Source: Gallionella sp. (GTDB lineage Bacteria > Pseudomonadota > Gammaproteobacteria > Burkholderiales > Gallionellaceae). Taken from it: a DNA stretch of 64,000 nt. Within the stretch, counting starts at the first letter, position 1, and every line of letters begins with the position of its first letter. The stretch is from the NCBI GenBank assembly GCA_030682375.1, contig JAUXOL010000022.1, positions 1 through 64,000 of the forward strand, in the 5' to 3' direction. Under the pieces are notes generated by a model, which was not told the origin of the DNA, made no database searches, and saw only the letters and a program-made list of their open reading frames with translations. This document shows positions 21,792 to 32,170 of the stretch, piece after piece. The translations under genes and the position numbers were made by a program.

Positions 21792-22964
21792 CTAGTCTGC
21801 CTGCTTGCGCAGGAACGACGGAATATCCAGCGTATCCATGCCGGACTTCTCCATCGCATCGATCTGCTCGCGACGGCCGCGACGCATCACGGCGGGCGTA
21901 TCCAGTTCGCTGTAGTTCACGCCCGGATTGGCGACCGGCTGATTGTCCGTACCGGTACGCTGATAACTGGCCTCTTCGCCGCGATACACCACTTCCGGCT
22001 TCGATTGCTTGCGTGCCGCGCCCAGACCGGTTGCGACCACGGTTACGCGCAACTCGTCGCCCATCGCCTCGTCGAACACGGAGCCCACGATCACGGTCGC
22101 TTCTTCCGCCGCGAACTGCACGCACTCCATCACGTCGTCGATCTCCTTCAGCTTCAGGTTCATGCTCGATGTGATGTTCACCAGCACGCCGCGCGCACCG
22201 GACATGTCCACATCTTCCAGCAACGGGCTGGCGATCGCGCGCTCGGCCGCGGTGCGTGCACGGTCAGGTCCGTTGGCGATCGCGGAACCCATCATCGCCA
22301 TGCCGTTCTCCGACATCACGGTGCGCACGTCGGCGAAGTCCACGTTGATCAGGCCCGGCACGTTGATGACCTCGGCGATACCGGCCACCGCACCCTGCAG
22401 CACGCCGTTCGCGGCCTTGAACGCTTCCGGCACGGTGATGTCGCTGCCCAGCACCTCCATCAGCTTGGAGTTCGGCACGATGATCAGCGAATCGACATGC
22501 TCGTGCAGTGCCTCGATACCGGCCTTGGCAAAGCGCATGCGATTGCCTTCGTAGGTGAACGGCTTGGTGACCACCGCCACGGTCAGGATGTCCAGCTCGC
22601 GCGCGATCTGCGCGACGATAGGCGCAGCGCCGGTACCGGTGCCGCCGCCCATGCCCGCGGTGATGAACACCATGTTCGCACCGGCGATCAGCTCCTTGAT
22701 GCGCTCGCGATCCTCTTCTGCCGCGGCCTGGCCGACGGAAGGTTTCGCGCCTGCGCCCAGCCCCTTGGTGATGTTTGCACCGATCTGCAACTGGGTGCGA
22801 GCCTTGCTGCGCTTGAGCGCCTGCGCATCGGTGTTGATAGCGATGAACTCCACCCCTTGCACGCCCTGCTCGATCATGTGGTCCACCGCATTGCCGCCGC
22901 AGCCGCCCACACCGATCACCTTGATGATCGCATCCTGAGTCTCAGCTTCCATGATTTCAAACAT
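21792..22964 (-). CDS. ftsZ: Cell division GTPase FtsZ
   Basis: 390 residues from the ATG at 22964, preceded by AAAAGGAGAAAACG. The tubulin signature GMGGGTGTGAAPIVA is intact, as are IKVIGVGGCGGNAV at the N-terminus and the T7 synergy loop region NVDFADVRTVM. The C-terminal conserved peptide LDIPSFLRKQAD should bind FtsA and ZipA. It polymerises into the Z-ring. The annotated longer start at 23012 lies upstream of the strong ribosome-binding site and is unlikely. Confidence 0.99.
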   Translation of the reverse strand: MFEIMEAETQDAIIKVIGVGGCGGNAVDHMIEQGVQGVEFIAINTDAQALKRSKARTQLQIGANITKGLGAGAKPSVGQAAAEEDRERIKELIAGANMVFITAGMGGGTGTGAAPIVAQIARELDILTVAVVTKPFTYEGNRMRFAKAGIEALHEHVDSLIIVPNSKLMEVLGSDITVPEAFKAANGVLQGAVAGIAEVINVPGLINVDFADVRTVMSENGMAMMGSAIANGPDRARTAAERAIASPLLEDVDMSGARGVLVNITSSMNLKLKEIDDVMECVQFAAEEATVIVGSVFDEAMGDELRVTVVATGLGAARKQSKPEVVYRGEEASYQRTGTDNQPVANPGVNYSELDTPAVMRRGRREQIDAMEKSGMDTLDIPSFLRKQAD

Positions 22965-23030
22965 CGTTTTCTCCTTTTCTAAATTGCAAAACAAACCCTG
23001 AACCCCGATCAAAACCTAATCCGAACCCTG

Positions 23031-24269
23031 CTAAAAATTTCCCTGGAACCACGTCTTCATCCTTGCCAGCACATCCCCGAAAGAACTCGATTGCATACGC
23101 GTCTCCTCGTTGCGTTGATGATGTTCCAGCCCGTACAGCAACAGGCCGACACCGGTCGCCATGCGCGGCGTCTTCACGACGTCGGACAGACCGCCGACGT
23201 ATTTGGGAATGCCCAGCCGCACTGGCATATGGAATATTTCCTCGCCCAGCTCGACCATGCCCTGCATCGCGGCGCTACCGCCGCTGATGACGATGCCGGA
23301 AGACAGCAGATCCTCGAATCCGCTGCGGCGCAGCTCCTGCTGCACCAGCGAATACAGTTCCTCGACTCGCGGCTCGATCACCTCGGCCAGCGTCTGGCGC
23401 GACAGCATGCGCGGCCCGCGCTCGCCCACGCCCGGCACTTCGATCATGCCGTCGTCGGCCAGCTGACGCAGCGCGCAGCCATGCTTGATCTTGATGTCCT
23501 CGGCGTCCTGCGTCGGCGTGCGCAAGGCCATCGCGATGTCGTTGGTGATCTGGTCTCCGGCGATGGGGATCACCGCGGTATGGCGGATCGCGCCGCCAGT
23601 GAACACGGCGATGTCCGTGGTGCCGCCGCCGATGTCGACGATGCACACGCCCAGCTCCTTCTCATCCTCTTCCAGCACCGCCTTGCTCGACGCCAGCGGC
23701 TGCAGGATCAGTTCGTTGACCTCCAGCCCGCAGCGGTGGATGCACTTCATGATGTTCTGCACCGCGGCGACCGCGCCGCTGACGATGTGCACCTCCACGT
23801 CCAGGCGCATGCCGCTCATACCCAGCGGCTTCTTGATTCCGTCCTGTCCGTCGATGCTGAATTCCTGTTCGAGGATATGCAGTATCTGCTGGTCGCCCGG
23901 CAGGCTGATCGAACTAGCGGTCTCGATCACGCGATCGATGTCGGGGGCCATCACTTCCTTGTCCTTGATCTTCACCATGCCGCGCGAATTGATGCCGCGG
24001 ATGTGGCTGCCGGCGATGCCGGTGCAGACCTCGCGTATCTTGCAATCCGCCATCAGTTCGGCCTCTTCCAGCGCGCGCTGGATCGCCCCGACCGTGGCCT
24101 CGATATTGACCACCATGCCCTTCTTCATGCCGCTGGATTCGTGCATGCCCATGCCGATCACCTCCAGCGCACCGTCCGGCTTGACCTCACCGACGATGGC
24201 GACGATCTTGGACGTACCGATATCCAGACCGACCACCAGATTCTTGGCTTCCTTGTTATTTCTGCTCAT
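23031..24269 (-). CDS. ftsA: Cell division protein FtsA
   Basis: 412 residues of the actin-like fold. The phosphate-1 motif is LVVGLDIGTSKIVAIVGEV, the phosphate-2 motif VCIVDIGGGTTDIAVF, and the SHS2 1C subdomain lies between. The C-terminal amphipathic membrane helix is visible as VLARMKTWFQGNF. It anchors FtsZ to the inner membrane and recruits later divisome proteins. Start ATG 20 bases after the ftsQ stop. Confidence 0.98.
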   Translation of the reverse strand: MSRNNKEAKNLVVGLDIGTSKIVAIVGEVKPDGALEVIGMGMHESSGMKKGMVVNIEATVGAIQRALEEAELMADCKIREVCTGIAGSHIRGINSRGMVKIKDKEVMAPDIDRVIETASSISLPGDQQILHILEQEFSIDGQDGIKKPLGMSGMRLDVEVHIVSGAVAAVQNIMKCIHRCGLEVNELILQPLASSKAVLEEDEKELGVCIVDIGGGTTDIAVFTGGAIRHTAVIPIAGDQITNDIAMALRTPTQDAEDIKIKHGCALRQLADDGMIEVPGVGERGPRMLSRQTLAEVIEPRVEELYSLVQQELRRSGFEDLLSSGIVISGGSAAMQGMVELGEEIFHMPVRLGIPKYVGGLSDVVKTPRMATGVGLLLYGLEHHQRNEETRMQSSSFGDVLARMKTWFQGNF

Positions 24270-24289
24270 CGTTTACTCCCTGCCGCCCC

Positions 24290-24994
24290 TTAACCGTTGA
24301 ACGCCCCGCCCAGCGCGAAGCCGTTGCGGTAACGCAAATCCACATATTTCACCGTACCCTCCAGCGCCGCGAGGCTGTAGGGATAAACCTCGACGAAACG
24401 CGCCAGGCGCTGCTCCATCTCTTCGCGCCCCAACTCCAGCACCATGCCGTTGGAGAGGTGCAGCTGCCAGGCATGGCGCGGACTCAGCGCGATCTGCACG
24501 ACCCGCAGATTCAGCGACTGCAATTGCTCGCCGAACTGGCTATAGCGCTGCGCGATCTCGTGAGAATCGCCATCCTGGCCGATGAATACCGGCAGCGTCT
24601 CTGCGCTCTGCGCATCGAACACTTCGCCATAGGTGTTCACCAGCAACGCACCGTTCCAGCGCGCCAAGGTCTCGTGCTCTTCCAGTTGCACCGTCAGCCG
24701 ATCCGGAAACTCGCGCCTGATGCTGATGCTGCGCACCCAAGGCAGCTGCTCCAGCGATGCGCGCAAGCTATCGATATCGACCGTGAAAAAGTTGCCGTTC
24801 ACCTCGCCCCGCACCTTCTGCAGCACATCCTCAGGGATCACCCGCTGCGGCGGCGCATCCAAGCGCACGCTGTGCAGGGGGAACAGCCCCGGCAGATGCA
24901 CCATGTAATACGCAACGCCGTACAGCACCGCCAGCACGCTGAATGTCATCAGCGCGTTGGCGATATTGCGCAGCAGCGATGCGTTATCCCACAT
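24290..24994 (-). CDS. ftsQ: Cell division protein FtsQ
   Basis: 234 residues: short cytoplasmic start, one membrane segment (about 15-33), a POTRA domain beginning with the [20 protein letters not shown] motif, then the FtsQ/DivIB beta domain ([23 protein letters not shown]). It links early and late divisome proteins through FtsB and FtsL in the periplasm. Its ATG overlaps the ddl 3' end by 11 bases. Confidence 0.96.
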   Translation of the reverse strand: MWDNASLLRNIANALMTFSVLAVLYGVAYYMVHLPGLFPLHSVRLDAPPQRVIPEDVLQKVRGEVNGNFFTVDIDSLRASLEQLPWVRSISIRREFPDRLTVQLEEHETLARWNGALLVNTYGEVFDAQSAETLPVFIGQDGDSHEIAQRYSQFGEQLQSLNLRVVQIALSPRHAWQLHLSNGMVLELGREEMEQRLARFVEVYPYSLAALEGTVKYVDLRYRNGFALGGAFNG

Positions 24995-25895
24995 GCGCTT
25001 TTTCCAATACTTTCAGTACCAGTTGCTCGAACGAAATCCCCGCCTGCCGCGCCGCCATCGGCACCAAGCTGTGGTCGGTCATGCCCGGCGAGGTGTTGAT
25101 CTCCAGCAAATAAGGCTGGCCGTCTTCGCCCATCAGGAAATCCACGCGCCCCCAACCCTGTCCGCCGATCAGCGAGAACGCCAGCTTCGCCAGATGCTGC
25201 ATCTCGGCTTCCTTGTCGGCGCTCAGGCCGCAGGGGCACAGGTAGCACGTGTCGTCGCGCAGGTATTTCGCCTCGTAATCGTAGAACTCGTTCGCCGGCT
25301 CGATCTTGATCACCGGCAGCGCCTGGTCTCCGAGGATCGCCGCGGTGTATTCGCCGCCGCCGATGAAGCTCTCGGCGATCACCAGCTTGTCGTGCCTCGC
25401 CGCTTCGCGGTATGCCGCCTGCAACTGTTCGACCGTCTTCGCCTTGCCGATGCCTACGCTGGAGCCCTCGTTCGCCGGCTTCACGAATATCGGCAGGCCG
25501 AGCTGTGCCGCCACCGCATCCCAGTCGCTGTGTTCGTTCAGCAGGGTGTAGCCCGGTATCGGCAAACCCGCCGCCTGCCACACCAGCTTGGTGCGCCACT
25601 TGTCCATGCCCAGCGCGGAGGCCAGCACGCCGCTGCCGGTATAAGGGATACCCAGCAACTCCAGCGCACCCTGCACCGTGCCGTCCTCGCCGCCGCGGCC
25701 ATGCAGCGCGATGAATGCGCGGTCGTAACCCTCGTCGCGCAACGCCTGCAGGTTCTGCACCGCCGGGTCGAACGCATGCGCATCCACGCCGCTGCGCTGC
25801 AACGCAGCCAGTACCGCTGCGCCGCTCTTCAGCGAAACCTCGCGCTCGGCGGACTTGCCGCCGAACAGCACCGCCACTTTTCCTAAACTTTTCAC
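24984..25895 (-). CDS. ddl: D-alanine--D-alanine ligase
   Basis: 303 residues from the GTG at 25895, which overlaps the murB stop (GTGA). ATP-grasp features: [19 protein letters not shown] for the first D-Ala site, [32 protein letters not shown], and the metal-binding end [20 protein letters not shown]. It makes the D-Ala-D-Ala dipeptide that MurF adds to the peptidoglycan precursor. The size is that of DdlB. Confidence 0.97.
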   Translation of the reverse strand: MKSLGKVAVLFGGKSAEREVSLKSGAAVLAALQRSGVDAHAFDPAVQNLQALRDEGYDRAFIALHGRGGEDGTVQGALELLGIPYTGSGVLASALGMDKWRTKLVWQAAGLPIPGYTLLNEHSDWDAVAAQLGLPIFVKPANEGSSVGIGKAKTVEQLQAAYREAARHDKLVIAESFIGGGEYTAAILGDQALPVIKIEPANEFYDYEAKYLRDDTCYLCPCGLSADKEAEMQHLAKLAFSLIGGQGWGRVDFLMGEDGQPYLLEINTSPGMTDHSLVPMAARQAGISFEQLVLKVLEKAHVG

Positions 25896-26812
25896 TTCGC
25901 CATCTCTCCTATGATTCTCACCTCGGGATGCAATTGCACCCCCGTCTGTGCGGCGACCGTCGCCCGCACTTCGTTGATCAGATTCTCGATGTCCGCCGCG
26001 GTCGCTTCGCCTGTGTTGACGATGAAGTTCGCATGCTTCTCCGACACCTGCGCGCCGCCGACACGCTTGCCCTTCAGCCCGCATTGCTGGATCAGCCGCG
26101 CCGCAAAATCGCCCGGCGGATTGCGGAACACCGAGCCTGCGTTCGGCAAGTTCAGCGGTTGGCTGGCGATGCGCTTGGACAGCAGCTCCTTGATCTCCTG
26201 CCGCGCCACCTCTCCGTCTCCCGTCTCGAACTTCATCGTCGCGGAGACGAACCATTCCTCAGAGGATTCAAGCAACGCCACATGGCGATATCCGATCTCG
26301 TAGTCCGCTGCCGTGCGCGTATGCAATTCGCCGCGCCTATCCACCGTCTGCACCTGCGACACGCGCTCCCATATCTCGCTGCCGTAGCAACCGGCGTTCA
26401 TCGCCAGCATGCCGCCGACCGTGCCGGGGATGCCAGCGAAGAATTCTGCGCCGCGCAGGTTATGCAGCGAGGCGAAGCGTGCGAGCTTCGCACCAGCGAC
26501 ACCGGCCTCGACATAGATGCTGTCGTCCGCATCCAGACGCAGCTCGGTCAATGCGCCGTGCATCAGCAGCACCGTGCCGCACAGACCACCATCGCGCACC
26601 AGCAGGTTGCTGCCGAGGCCCACCGCAACCAACGGCTCGTCCTCCGGCAATGTACGCAGGAACACCAGCAGGTCGTCGATATCAGCCGGACGATACATCC
26701 GGCGTGCGACACCGCCCGCACGCCAGCTGGTGTGCTTGCGCATAGGCACGTCGAAGCGCATTTCGCCCCGCAATCCTGCCGCGATGAACTGTGTCGGTTC
26801 GCTCATATTCAT
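25892..26812 (-). CDS. murB: UDP-N-acetylenolpyruvoylglucosamine reductase
   Basis: 306 residues. FAD-binding signatures: [54 protein letters not shown] and the catalytic segment [19 protein letters not shown]. The Ser in GSVF donates the proton. It reduces UDP-GlcNAc-enolpyruvate to UDP-MurNAc. It is the short type I form lacking no expected loop. The ATG at 26812 overlaps the murC stop as ATGA; a second ATG two codons later is possible. Confidence 0.96.
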   Translation of the reverse strand: MNMSEPTQFIAAGLRGEMRFDVPMRKHTSWRAGGVARRMYRPADIDDLLVFLRTLPEDEPLVAVGLGSNLLVRDGGLCGTVLLMHGALTELRLDADDSIYVEAGVAGAKLARFASLHNLRGAEFFAGIPGTVGGMLAMNAGCYGSEIWERVSQVQTVDRRGELHTRTAADYEIGYRHVALLESSEEWFVSATMKFETGDGEVARQEIKELLSKRIASQPLNLPNAGSVFRNPPGDFAARLIQQCGLKGKRVGGAQVSEKHANFIVNTGEATAADIENLINEVRATVAAQTGVQLHPEVRIIGEMAK

Positions 26813-28209
26813 TTCTGTGTCATCTGCCTGACTTGATTCGGCACACCGCCTATCGAGCCCGCACCCATCGTGATCACCACGTCGCCGTCTCGCGCCATCT
26901 GCAGGATGGCCTGCGGCATGTCGGCGATCTGCTCGACGAACACCACATCGCTCTGTCCCGCGACACGCAGCGCATGCATCAACGCACGCCCGTCTGCGGC
27001 CACGACCGGCGCCTCGCCCGCGGCGTAAACCTCTGCCAGCAACAGCGCATCGACGCCGCACATCACCTGTACGAAGTCCTCGAACAGGTCGCGTGTGCGC
27101 GTGTAGCGGTGCGGCTGGAACGCCAGCACCAGCCGCTTTTCCGGGAATGCGCCGCGCACCGCGGCCAGCGTCGCCCTCATCTCCACCGGGTGATGGCCGT
27201 AATCGTCGAGCAGCGTGAACGATCCGCCGTCCGGCAATGCGACCTCGCCGTAGCGCTGCATACGCCGGCCCACACCCTCGAACTCGGCCAACGCGGCGAC
27301 GATGGCGTCTTCCTCGACGCCCACTTCGAGTGCCACGGCGATCGCCGCGAGCGAATTCAGCACGTTGTGCATACCCGCGAGATTCAGCGTCACATCGAGA
27401 TCGACGGGCACGCTGTTATGTCGGCACAGGGCGGTAAACCGCATCTTCCCGCCTTCGTGGCGCACGTTCACCGCGCGTATCTGCGCGTCCTCGCAGAAGC
27501 CGTAGGTGGTCACCGGCTTGGTGATGCGCGGCAGGATGTCGCGCACATTGGGATCGTCCACGCACAGCATCGCCCGGCCGTAGAACGGCAGATGCTCGAC
27601 GAACTCGACGAAGGCCGACTTCAACTTCTCGAAGTCGTGGCCGTAAGTCTCCATGTGGTCGGCATCGATATTGGTGATGACCGCGAGGATGGGCGTGAGG
27701 TGCAGGAAGGAAGCATCCGATTCGTCCGCCTCGGCGACGATGAACTCGCCTGTGCCCAGGCGCGCATTCGCACCGCTGCTGTTAAGCCTGCCGCCGATCA
27801 CGAAGGTCGGGTCGTAGCCACCCTTGGCCAGCACGCTGGTGACCAGCGAGGTCGTCGTGGTCTTGCCGTGCGTGCCCGCGATGGCGATACCCTGGCGCAG
27901 GCGCATCAGCTCCGCCAGCATCACCGCGCGCGGCACCACCGGAATCTTGCGTTCGCGTGCCGCGACCACTTCCGGGTTATCCGCCTTCACTGCGGTGGAA
28001 GTCACCACCGCATCGACATCCTTCAGATTGTCCGCTGCATGGCCGTAATGGACAGACACGCCCAGCGTCTGCAAGCGCTGCGTCACCGCGCTCTCTGCCA
28101 GGTCGGAACCGCTGACCTGGAAGCCGAGATTCAGCAGCACCTCGGCGATACCGTTCATGCCCGAGCCGCCGATGCCGACGAAATGGATGTTTTTAACCTT
28201 ATGTTTCAT
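26809..28209 (-). CDS. murC: UDP-N-acetylmuramate--L-alanine ligase
   Basis: 466 residues. [21 protein letters not shown] binds UDP-MurNAc, the ATP P-loop is [14 protein letters not shown], and the C-terminal [17 protein letters not shown] is typical of MurC. It adds L-Ala to UDP-MurNAc as the first Mur ligase. It overlaps murG and murB by ATGA junctions, which supports translational coupling. Confidence 0.98.
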   Translation of the reverse strand: MKHKVKNIHFVGIGGSGMNGIAEVLLNLGFQVSGSDLAESAVTQRLQTLGVSVHYGHAADNLKDVDAVVTSTAVKADNPEVVAARERKIPVVPRAVMLAELMRLRQGIAIAGTHGKTTTTSLVTSVLAKGGYDPTFVIGGRLNSSGANARLGTGEFIVAEADESDASFLHLTPILAVITNIDADHMETYGHDFEKLKSAFVEFVEHLPFYGRAMLCVDDPNVRDILPRITKPVTTYGFCEDAQIRAVNVRHEGGKMRFTALCRHNSVPVDLDVTLNLAGMHNVLNSLAAIAVALEVGVEEDAIVAALAEFEGVGRRMQRYGEVALPDGGSFTLLDDYGHHPVEMRATLAAVRGAFPEKRLVLAFQPHRYTRTRDLFEDFVQVMCGVDALLLAEVYAAGEAPVVAADGRALMHALRVAGQSDVVFVEQIADMPQAILQMARDGDVVITMGAGSIGGVPNQVRQMTQK

Positions 28210-29273
28210 GCTTCAGCCAACTCCTTGCACACGTCCGCCACCCGTTGCGCCGCATCGACCTTCGCCACGCTGCGCGCCTGTTGCGCCATTGCCAATAATT
28301 TTTCGCGCGTCAGATCGCGCAGCAGTTGCGCCAATCCTTCCGCATTCAGTTCGGTCTGCGGCAACAGCACCGCAGCACCCCGCTCCGACAGGAAGCGCCC
28401 GTTATGCGTCTGGTGGTCGTCCACCGCAAATGGGAACGGCACGAGGATGCTCGCGACGCCCGCAGCCGCCAGCTCGGCGACCGTCAGCGCACCGGCTCGA
28501 CAGATCACGACATCGGCGTTCGCATAACAACCGGCCATGTCTTCAAGGAAGGGACGGATGTCGACCTCTACGCCCGCGTTCCGGTAGAGCTGTTGCACCA
28601 CATCGAAGTGCTGCTTGCCAGTCTGGTGCAGCACGTGCGGACGCGCATCTTCCGGCATCGATGCCAGCGCCTGCGGCAGCGCCTCGTTGAGCGCCCTCGC
28701 ACCCAGGCTGCCGCCGACGACCAACACATTCAACTTGCCGCTGCGCGCGCCATAACGCTGCGCCGGATCAGGCAGCGCGGCGATCGATGTGCGCACCGGG
28801 TTGCCGCACCACTCGACGCCCGGCAGCACGTCAGGGAAGCCGCTCAGCGTCCGTTGCGCGATGCGCGCCAGCACCTTGTTGCTCAATCCCGCGATGGAAT
28901 TCTGTTCGTGTATCGCCAGCGGACGGCGCAGCATTGCGGCCATCAGTCCGCCGGGGAAGGTGATGTAGCCGCCCAGCCCCAGCACCACGTCGGGACGATG
29001 GCGGAACATCGCCGCTGCGCTCTGCCCCAAGGCGCGCAGCAGGTTGAACGGCAGCAGCAGTTTGCGCATCACGCCCTTGCCGCGCAGGCCGGAGAAGTTC
29101 ACCCAAGCCACCTCGTAACCGTGCTTCGGCACCAGCTCGGCCTCCATGCTGTTGGGGGCGCCCAGCCAGGTCACGGCCCAGCCTTCGGCACGCAACACGT
29201 CCGCGACCGCCAGCCCCGGCATGATGTGTCCGCCGGTACCGCCTGCCATGATCAGGATCGAACGCTTGCTCAT
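28206..29273 (-). CDS. murG: UDP-GlcNAc:lipid I N-acetylglucosaminyltransferase MurG
   Basis: 355 residues of GT28. The two Gly loops are [19 protein letters not shown] and [18 protein letters not shown], and the donor site is [24 protein letters not shown]. It makes lipid II on the cytoplasmic face of the membrane. Its ATG at 29273 overlaps the stop of a duplicated ftsW tail (29270-29302), not the stop of the working ftsW, which lies 116 bases further upstream. Confidence 0.98.
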   Translation of the reverse strand: MSKRSILIMAGGTGGHIMPGLAVADVLRAEGWAVTWLGAPNSMEAELVPKHGYEVAWVNFSGLRGKGVMRKLLLPFNLLRALGQSAAAMFRHRPDVVLGLGGYITFPGGLMAAMLRRPLAIHEQNSIAGLSNKVLARIAQRTLSGFPDVLPGVEWCGNPVRTSIAALPDPAQRYGARSGKLNVLVVGGSLGARALNEALPQALASMPEDARPHVLHQTGKQHFDVVQQLYRNAGVEVDIRPFLEDMAGCYANADVVICRAGALTVAELAAAGVASILVPFPFAVDDHQTHNGRFLSERGAAVLLPQTELNAEGLAQLLRDLTREKLLAMAQQARSVAKVDAAQRVADVCKELAEA

Positions 29274-29302
29274 ACCGGCAACCCCCTTGCAACCCTGCGG
29301 TT
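29270..29302 (-). pseudogene. Duplicated, synonymously diverged 3' end of ftsW
   Basis: Read on the minus strand these bases encode [10 protein letters not shown] and a TGA that overlaps the murG ATG. The peptide is identical to the last ten residues of the intact FtsW, yet five of ten codons differ synonymously (for example CGC/AGA, AGG/CGT, TTG/CTA). Just upstream the frame reads GRSQ and not the VDYE of FtsW, so homology stops there. Confidence 0.85.
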
Positions 29303-29328
29303 TTGGCTACGGCCGTCCCGCTGGGACT

Positions 29329-29421
29329 TAACTTGCTTGCGCAAGTTAGCCTTCGCCGAAACAGACGTGCTGTGAACGTGCGTGCTCATACCGGTAGCCC
29401 CCGCGCAACACGTCTGTTTTC
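29329..29421. repeat. Palindromic insertion between ftsW and the duplicated ftsW tail
   Basis: Two inverted repeats are visible. TAACTTGC (29329-29336) pairs with GCAAGTTA (29341-29348) over a 4-base loop. GAAACAGACGTG (29358-29369) pairs with CACGTCTGTTTTC (29409-29421) with one bulge; the second arm is inside the ftsW coding sequence. The non-coding gap between the ftsW stop and the murG ATG is about 112 bases, where the neighbouring junctions overlap. Confidence 0.7.
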
Positions 29422-30549
29422 ATAATCAACCCTCAGCAACACCGCCGCCGCAACGCAGTTCACCACGACGCCGCTGCCGCCGAAGCTCAGGAAGGGCAGG
29501 GTCAGCCCCTTGGTCGGCAACACGCCCATGTTCACGCCGATGTTGATCATCGCCTGCACACCCAGCCATACGCCTATCCCCTGAGCGACCAGGGCGGAGT
29601 AGTTGCGATCAAGGAAGGCGGCGTGGCGGCCGATCTGGAATGCGCGGAGTACGAATATCGCGAATAGCAGGATCACCGCGGAAACGCCGAACAGGCCGAG
29701 CTCCTCTGCGATCACCGCCATCAGAAAGTCGGTATGCGCCTCAGGCAGATAGAACAGTTTCTCCACGCTGCCGCCCAGTCCGACGCCGAACCATTCACCG
29801 CGGCCGAACGCGATCAGCGCGTGAGAGAGCTGGTAGCCCTTGCCGAACGGATCGGCCCAAGGGTCCATGAATCCGATCACGCGCTGCATGCGGTAGGGCG
29901 ACGACAGGATCAGCGCGGCGAACGCCAGCGGCAGCGCGAACACCAGCGCGGCGAACACCTTGCCGTTGAATCCGCCCAGCCACAACGTGCCGAGCGCGAT
30001 CGCGATGATCACGACGAACGCGCCCATGTCCGGCTCCAGCAGCAGCAGGAATCCGACCAGAACCATCACCGCGAACATCGGCACGAAGGCCTTGACGAAG
30101 GTGTCCTTGACCTTGACCTTGCGCACCACGTAGCTGGATGCGTACATCACCGCAAACAGTTTCATCAGCTCGGACGGCTGCAGGTTGATGACGAACAGCG
30201 ACAGCCAACGCTGGCTGCCGTTGACCGATTTTCCGATGCCGGGGATCAGCACCAGGATCAGCAGGAACACGCCGGTGACGAAAAGCACCGGCGCATAGCT
30301 TTGCCACATCTGCACCGGCACGCTGAACGCGAACGCCCCCGCGGTAACGCCGATAGCGATGAAGATTCCGTGGCGCATCAAGTAATAGGCAGGCTGATTG
30401 CCGGTGAACTTGCTGCCTTCGGCGGTTGCGATAGACGCGGAATACACCATCACCAGTCCGAGTGCGAGCAGGCCAGCGAGCACCCACAAGAGCAGTTCGT
30501 CGAACTGCGCCTGTGGCGGCTTGGTGCGTGTCTTGACCATGGAGACCAT
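29386..30549 (-). CDS. ftsW: Lipid II polymerase/peptidoglycan glycosyltransferase FtsW
   Basis: 387 residues of the SEDS family with ten hydrophobic segments. Family motifs include [21 protein letters not shown], the [21 protein letters not shown] loop and the end [19 protein letters not shown]. It polymerises lipid II at the septum with FtsI. The ATG at 30549 shares its A with the murD stop (TGATG) after GGAGG; a GTG one codon earlier is the alternative. The last ten codons have a second, recoded copy just before murG. Confidence 0.97.
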   Translation of the reverse strand: MVSMVKTRTKPPQAQFDELLLWVLAGLLALGLVMVYSASIATAEGSKFTGNQPAYYLMRHGIFIAIGVTAGAFAFSVPVQMWQSYAPVLFVTGVFLLILVLIPGIGKSVNGSQRWLSLFVINLQPSELMKLFAVMYASSYVVRKVKVKDTFVKAFVPMFAVMVLVGFLLLLEPDMGAFVVIIAIALGTLWLGGFNGKVFAALVFALPLAFAALILSSPYRMQRVIGFMDPWADPFGKGYQLSHALIAFGRGEWFGVGLGGSVEKLFYLPEAHTDFLMAVIAEELGLFGVSAVILLFAIFVLRAFQIGRHAAFLDRNYSALVAQGIGVWLGVQAMINIGVNMGVLPTKGLTLPFLSFGGSGVVVNCVAAAVLLRVDYENRRVARGLPV

Positions 30550-31931
30550 CACGCGGCCTCCTTCTGGAGGTCGCGCACCGCCGCGACGAAGACTTCGGCG
30601 CGATGCGCGTAATTCCTGAACATGTCGAAACTGGCACAGGCAGGAGACAGCAGCACCGCATCGCCGCGCTGTGCGAGACGCGCCGATTTATGCACGGCAT
30701 CGTTCATGTCGGCGGCGCGCTGCAGCGGCACGCCGCAACCCTGCAGCGCGGCTTCGATCAACGGCGCATCGCGCCCGATCAGCACCGCTGCGCGCGCATG
30801 CTGTGCGACGGCCGAGTTCAGTGGCGAGAAATCCTGCCCCTTGCCTTCGCCGCCGAGTATCACTACCGCTTTGCGTCCCAAGCCCTTCAGCGCGGCCTCG
30901 GTCGCACCGACGTTGGTCCCCTTGGAGTCGTCGTAGTAGACGACGCCGTCTATCTCCGCGACGCGCTCCACGCGATGCGGCAGGCCCTTGAAGCCGCGCA
31001 ACGCAGCGAGCAACACGGGTATAGGCAGATCGATCGCGCGGCACAGCGCCAGCGCGGCGAGCGCGTTCGCGACGTTGTGCAACCCGGCAACCTGGAGTTC
31101 GCTCGCTTTCATCAGGCGCTCGCTGCCCTGCGCCAGCCAGATGTCTGCGCCGTCGCGGACGATGCCCCAGTCGTTTTCGTTCTTCGGCGCATCGAGGCCG
31201 AAGGTCACGACGTTCCTGCCCGGCAGCGCCATACCCATGCTGCGCGCATCGTCGCGGTTCAGCAGTTGCACGCCGCTGCCGTGGAAGATGCGCGCCTTCG
31301 CTGCGGCGTATCCGTCCATGCCGTCGTAACGGTCAAGATGGTCTTCGCTGATATTCAGCACCGTCGCGGCATCAGCATTCAATGTAGAGGTCGTCTCCAG
31401 CTGAAAGCTGGACAGCTCCAGCACCCATACCTCGGGTTGCTTGTCGCCGCGCGCCAGCACCACGTCCAGCACCGCCGGCGAGATGTTGCCCGCCGCGACC
31501 GCATCCTTGCCCGCGGCCTTGCACAGGTGTTCGACCATGCTGGTGACGGTGGTCTTGCCGTTCGCACCGGTGATCGCCAGAACCTTGGTCGTAAGACGCA
31601 GGTCGGAAGTTGCGAGTTGTTGCGCGAACAGCTCTATGTCGCCTTCGACGGGGATGCCGCGCGCGACGGCGCGCTGGACAAAGGGATCGGCCATCGGCAC
31701 GCCGGGGCTGATCGCAATGAACTCCACGCCATCCAGCAGGCTGTCGTCGAATGCGCCGCAACGCATCTCCGCCTGCGGGCAGTCCCGACTCAACACATCC
31801 AGTCCCGGCGGATTGCCGCGGCTGTCGGCGACGCGCACATGCGCACGCTGCGCGCTCAACCAGCGCGCGAGCGAGAGCCCGGTCTCTCCGAGACCCAGCA
31901 CCAGCACGTGTTTGTCAGCCCAACTTGTCAA
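30549..31931 (-). CDS. murD: UDP-N-acetylmuramoylalanine--D-glutamate ligase
   Basis: About 460 residues. [20 protein letters not shown] is the UMA-binding fold, [18 protein letters not shown] the P-loop, and [17 protein letters not shown] and [20 protein letters not shown] are MurD-specific. It adds D-Glu. I prefer the TTG at 31931, which follows AGGAG with a 5-base gap and gives a normal-length N-terminus. An in-frame ATG at 31964 would add eleven residues encoded by a palindromic repeat element (31948-32016), with a weaker AAGGG site. Confidence 0.95.
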   Translation of the reverse strand: MTSWADKHVLVLGLGETGLSLARWLSAQRAHVRVADSRGNPPGLDVLSRDCPQAEMRCGAFDDSLLDGVEFIAISPGVPMADPFVQRAVARGIPVEGDIELFAQQLATSDLRLTTKVLAITGANGKTTVTSMVEHLCKAAGKDAVAAGNISPAVLDVVLARGDKQPEVWVLELSSFQLETTSTLNADAATVLNISEDHLDRYDGMDGYAAAKARIFHGSGVQLLNRDDARSMGMALPGRNVVTFGLDAPKNENDWGIVRDGADIWLAQGSERLMKASELQVAGLHNVANALAALALCRAIDLPIPVLLAALRGFKGLPHRVERVAEIDGVVYYDDSKGTNVGATEAALKGLGRKAVVILGGEGKGQDFSPLNSAVAQHARAAVLIGRDAPLIEAALQGCGVPLQRAADMNDAVHKSARLAQRGDAVLLSPACASFDMFRNYAHRAEVFVAAVRDLQKEAA

Positions 31932-31947
31932 TTGCTCTCCTAACCCC

Positions 31948-32016
31948 GTAGGGGCGCGATTCATCGCGCCCTTCTTTGCCCAACGAAAACCCGGGCGCGA
32001 TAAATCGCGCCCCTAC
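31948..32016. mobile_element. MITE-like 69-bp palindromic element upstream of murD
   Basis: Two 24-base arms, 31948-31971 and 31993-32016, are inverted copies with 23 of 24 matching positions; each starts GTAGGGGCGCGAT and contains its own GGGCGCGAT/ATCGCGCCC palindrome. A 21-base centre separates them. The element supplies the stop codon region of the duplicated mraY tail on one side and an in-frame ATG for murD on the other. No transposase is present. Confidence 0.8.
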
Positions 32017-32078
32017 CTTAGTTTCAACGTCGCCAACCCGATCAACACCAGCAGCATCGTGATGATCCAGAACCTCAC
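32013..32078 (-). pseudogene. Duplicated, synonymously diverged 3' end of mraY
   Basis: On the minus strand this encodes the last 21 residues of MraY ([10 protein letters not shown]...GLATLKLR) and a TAG. All 21 residues match the intact gene, but ten codons differ synonymously (for example AGG/CGC, ATC/ATA, GTG/GTC, TTG/CTC, CTA/CTG). Upstream the frame reads ATPNAN from an inverted-repeat element, so it is not a working gene. Confidence 0.88.
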
Positions 32079-32142
32079 GTTAGCGTTTGGTGTCGCCATA
32101 ACATTCGCTACGCTCATGTGAGTCTCCCCCAACGCTAACGTG
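32076..32142. repeat. 67-bp element with perfect 12-bp terminal inverted repeats between the two mraY ends
   Basis: CACGTTAGCGTT (32076-32087) and AACGCTAACGTG (32131-32142) are perfect reverse complements. The interior carries TTCGCTACGCTCATGTGAG. The left arm abuts, and shares three bases with, the duplicated mraY tail. The element lies 28 bases after the intact mraY stop. Confidence 0.8.
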
Positions 32143-32170
32143 GCGCACTTCTTCCTTTGCATCTCGACGC

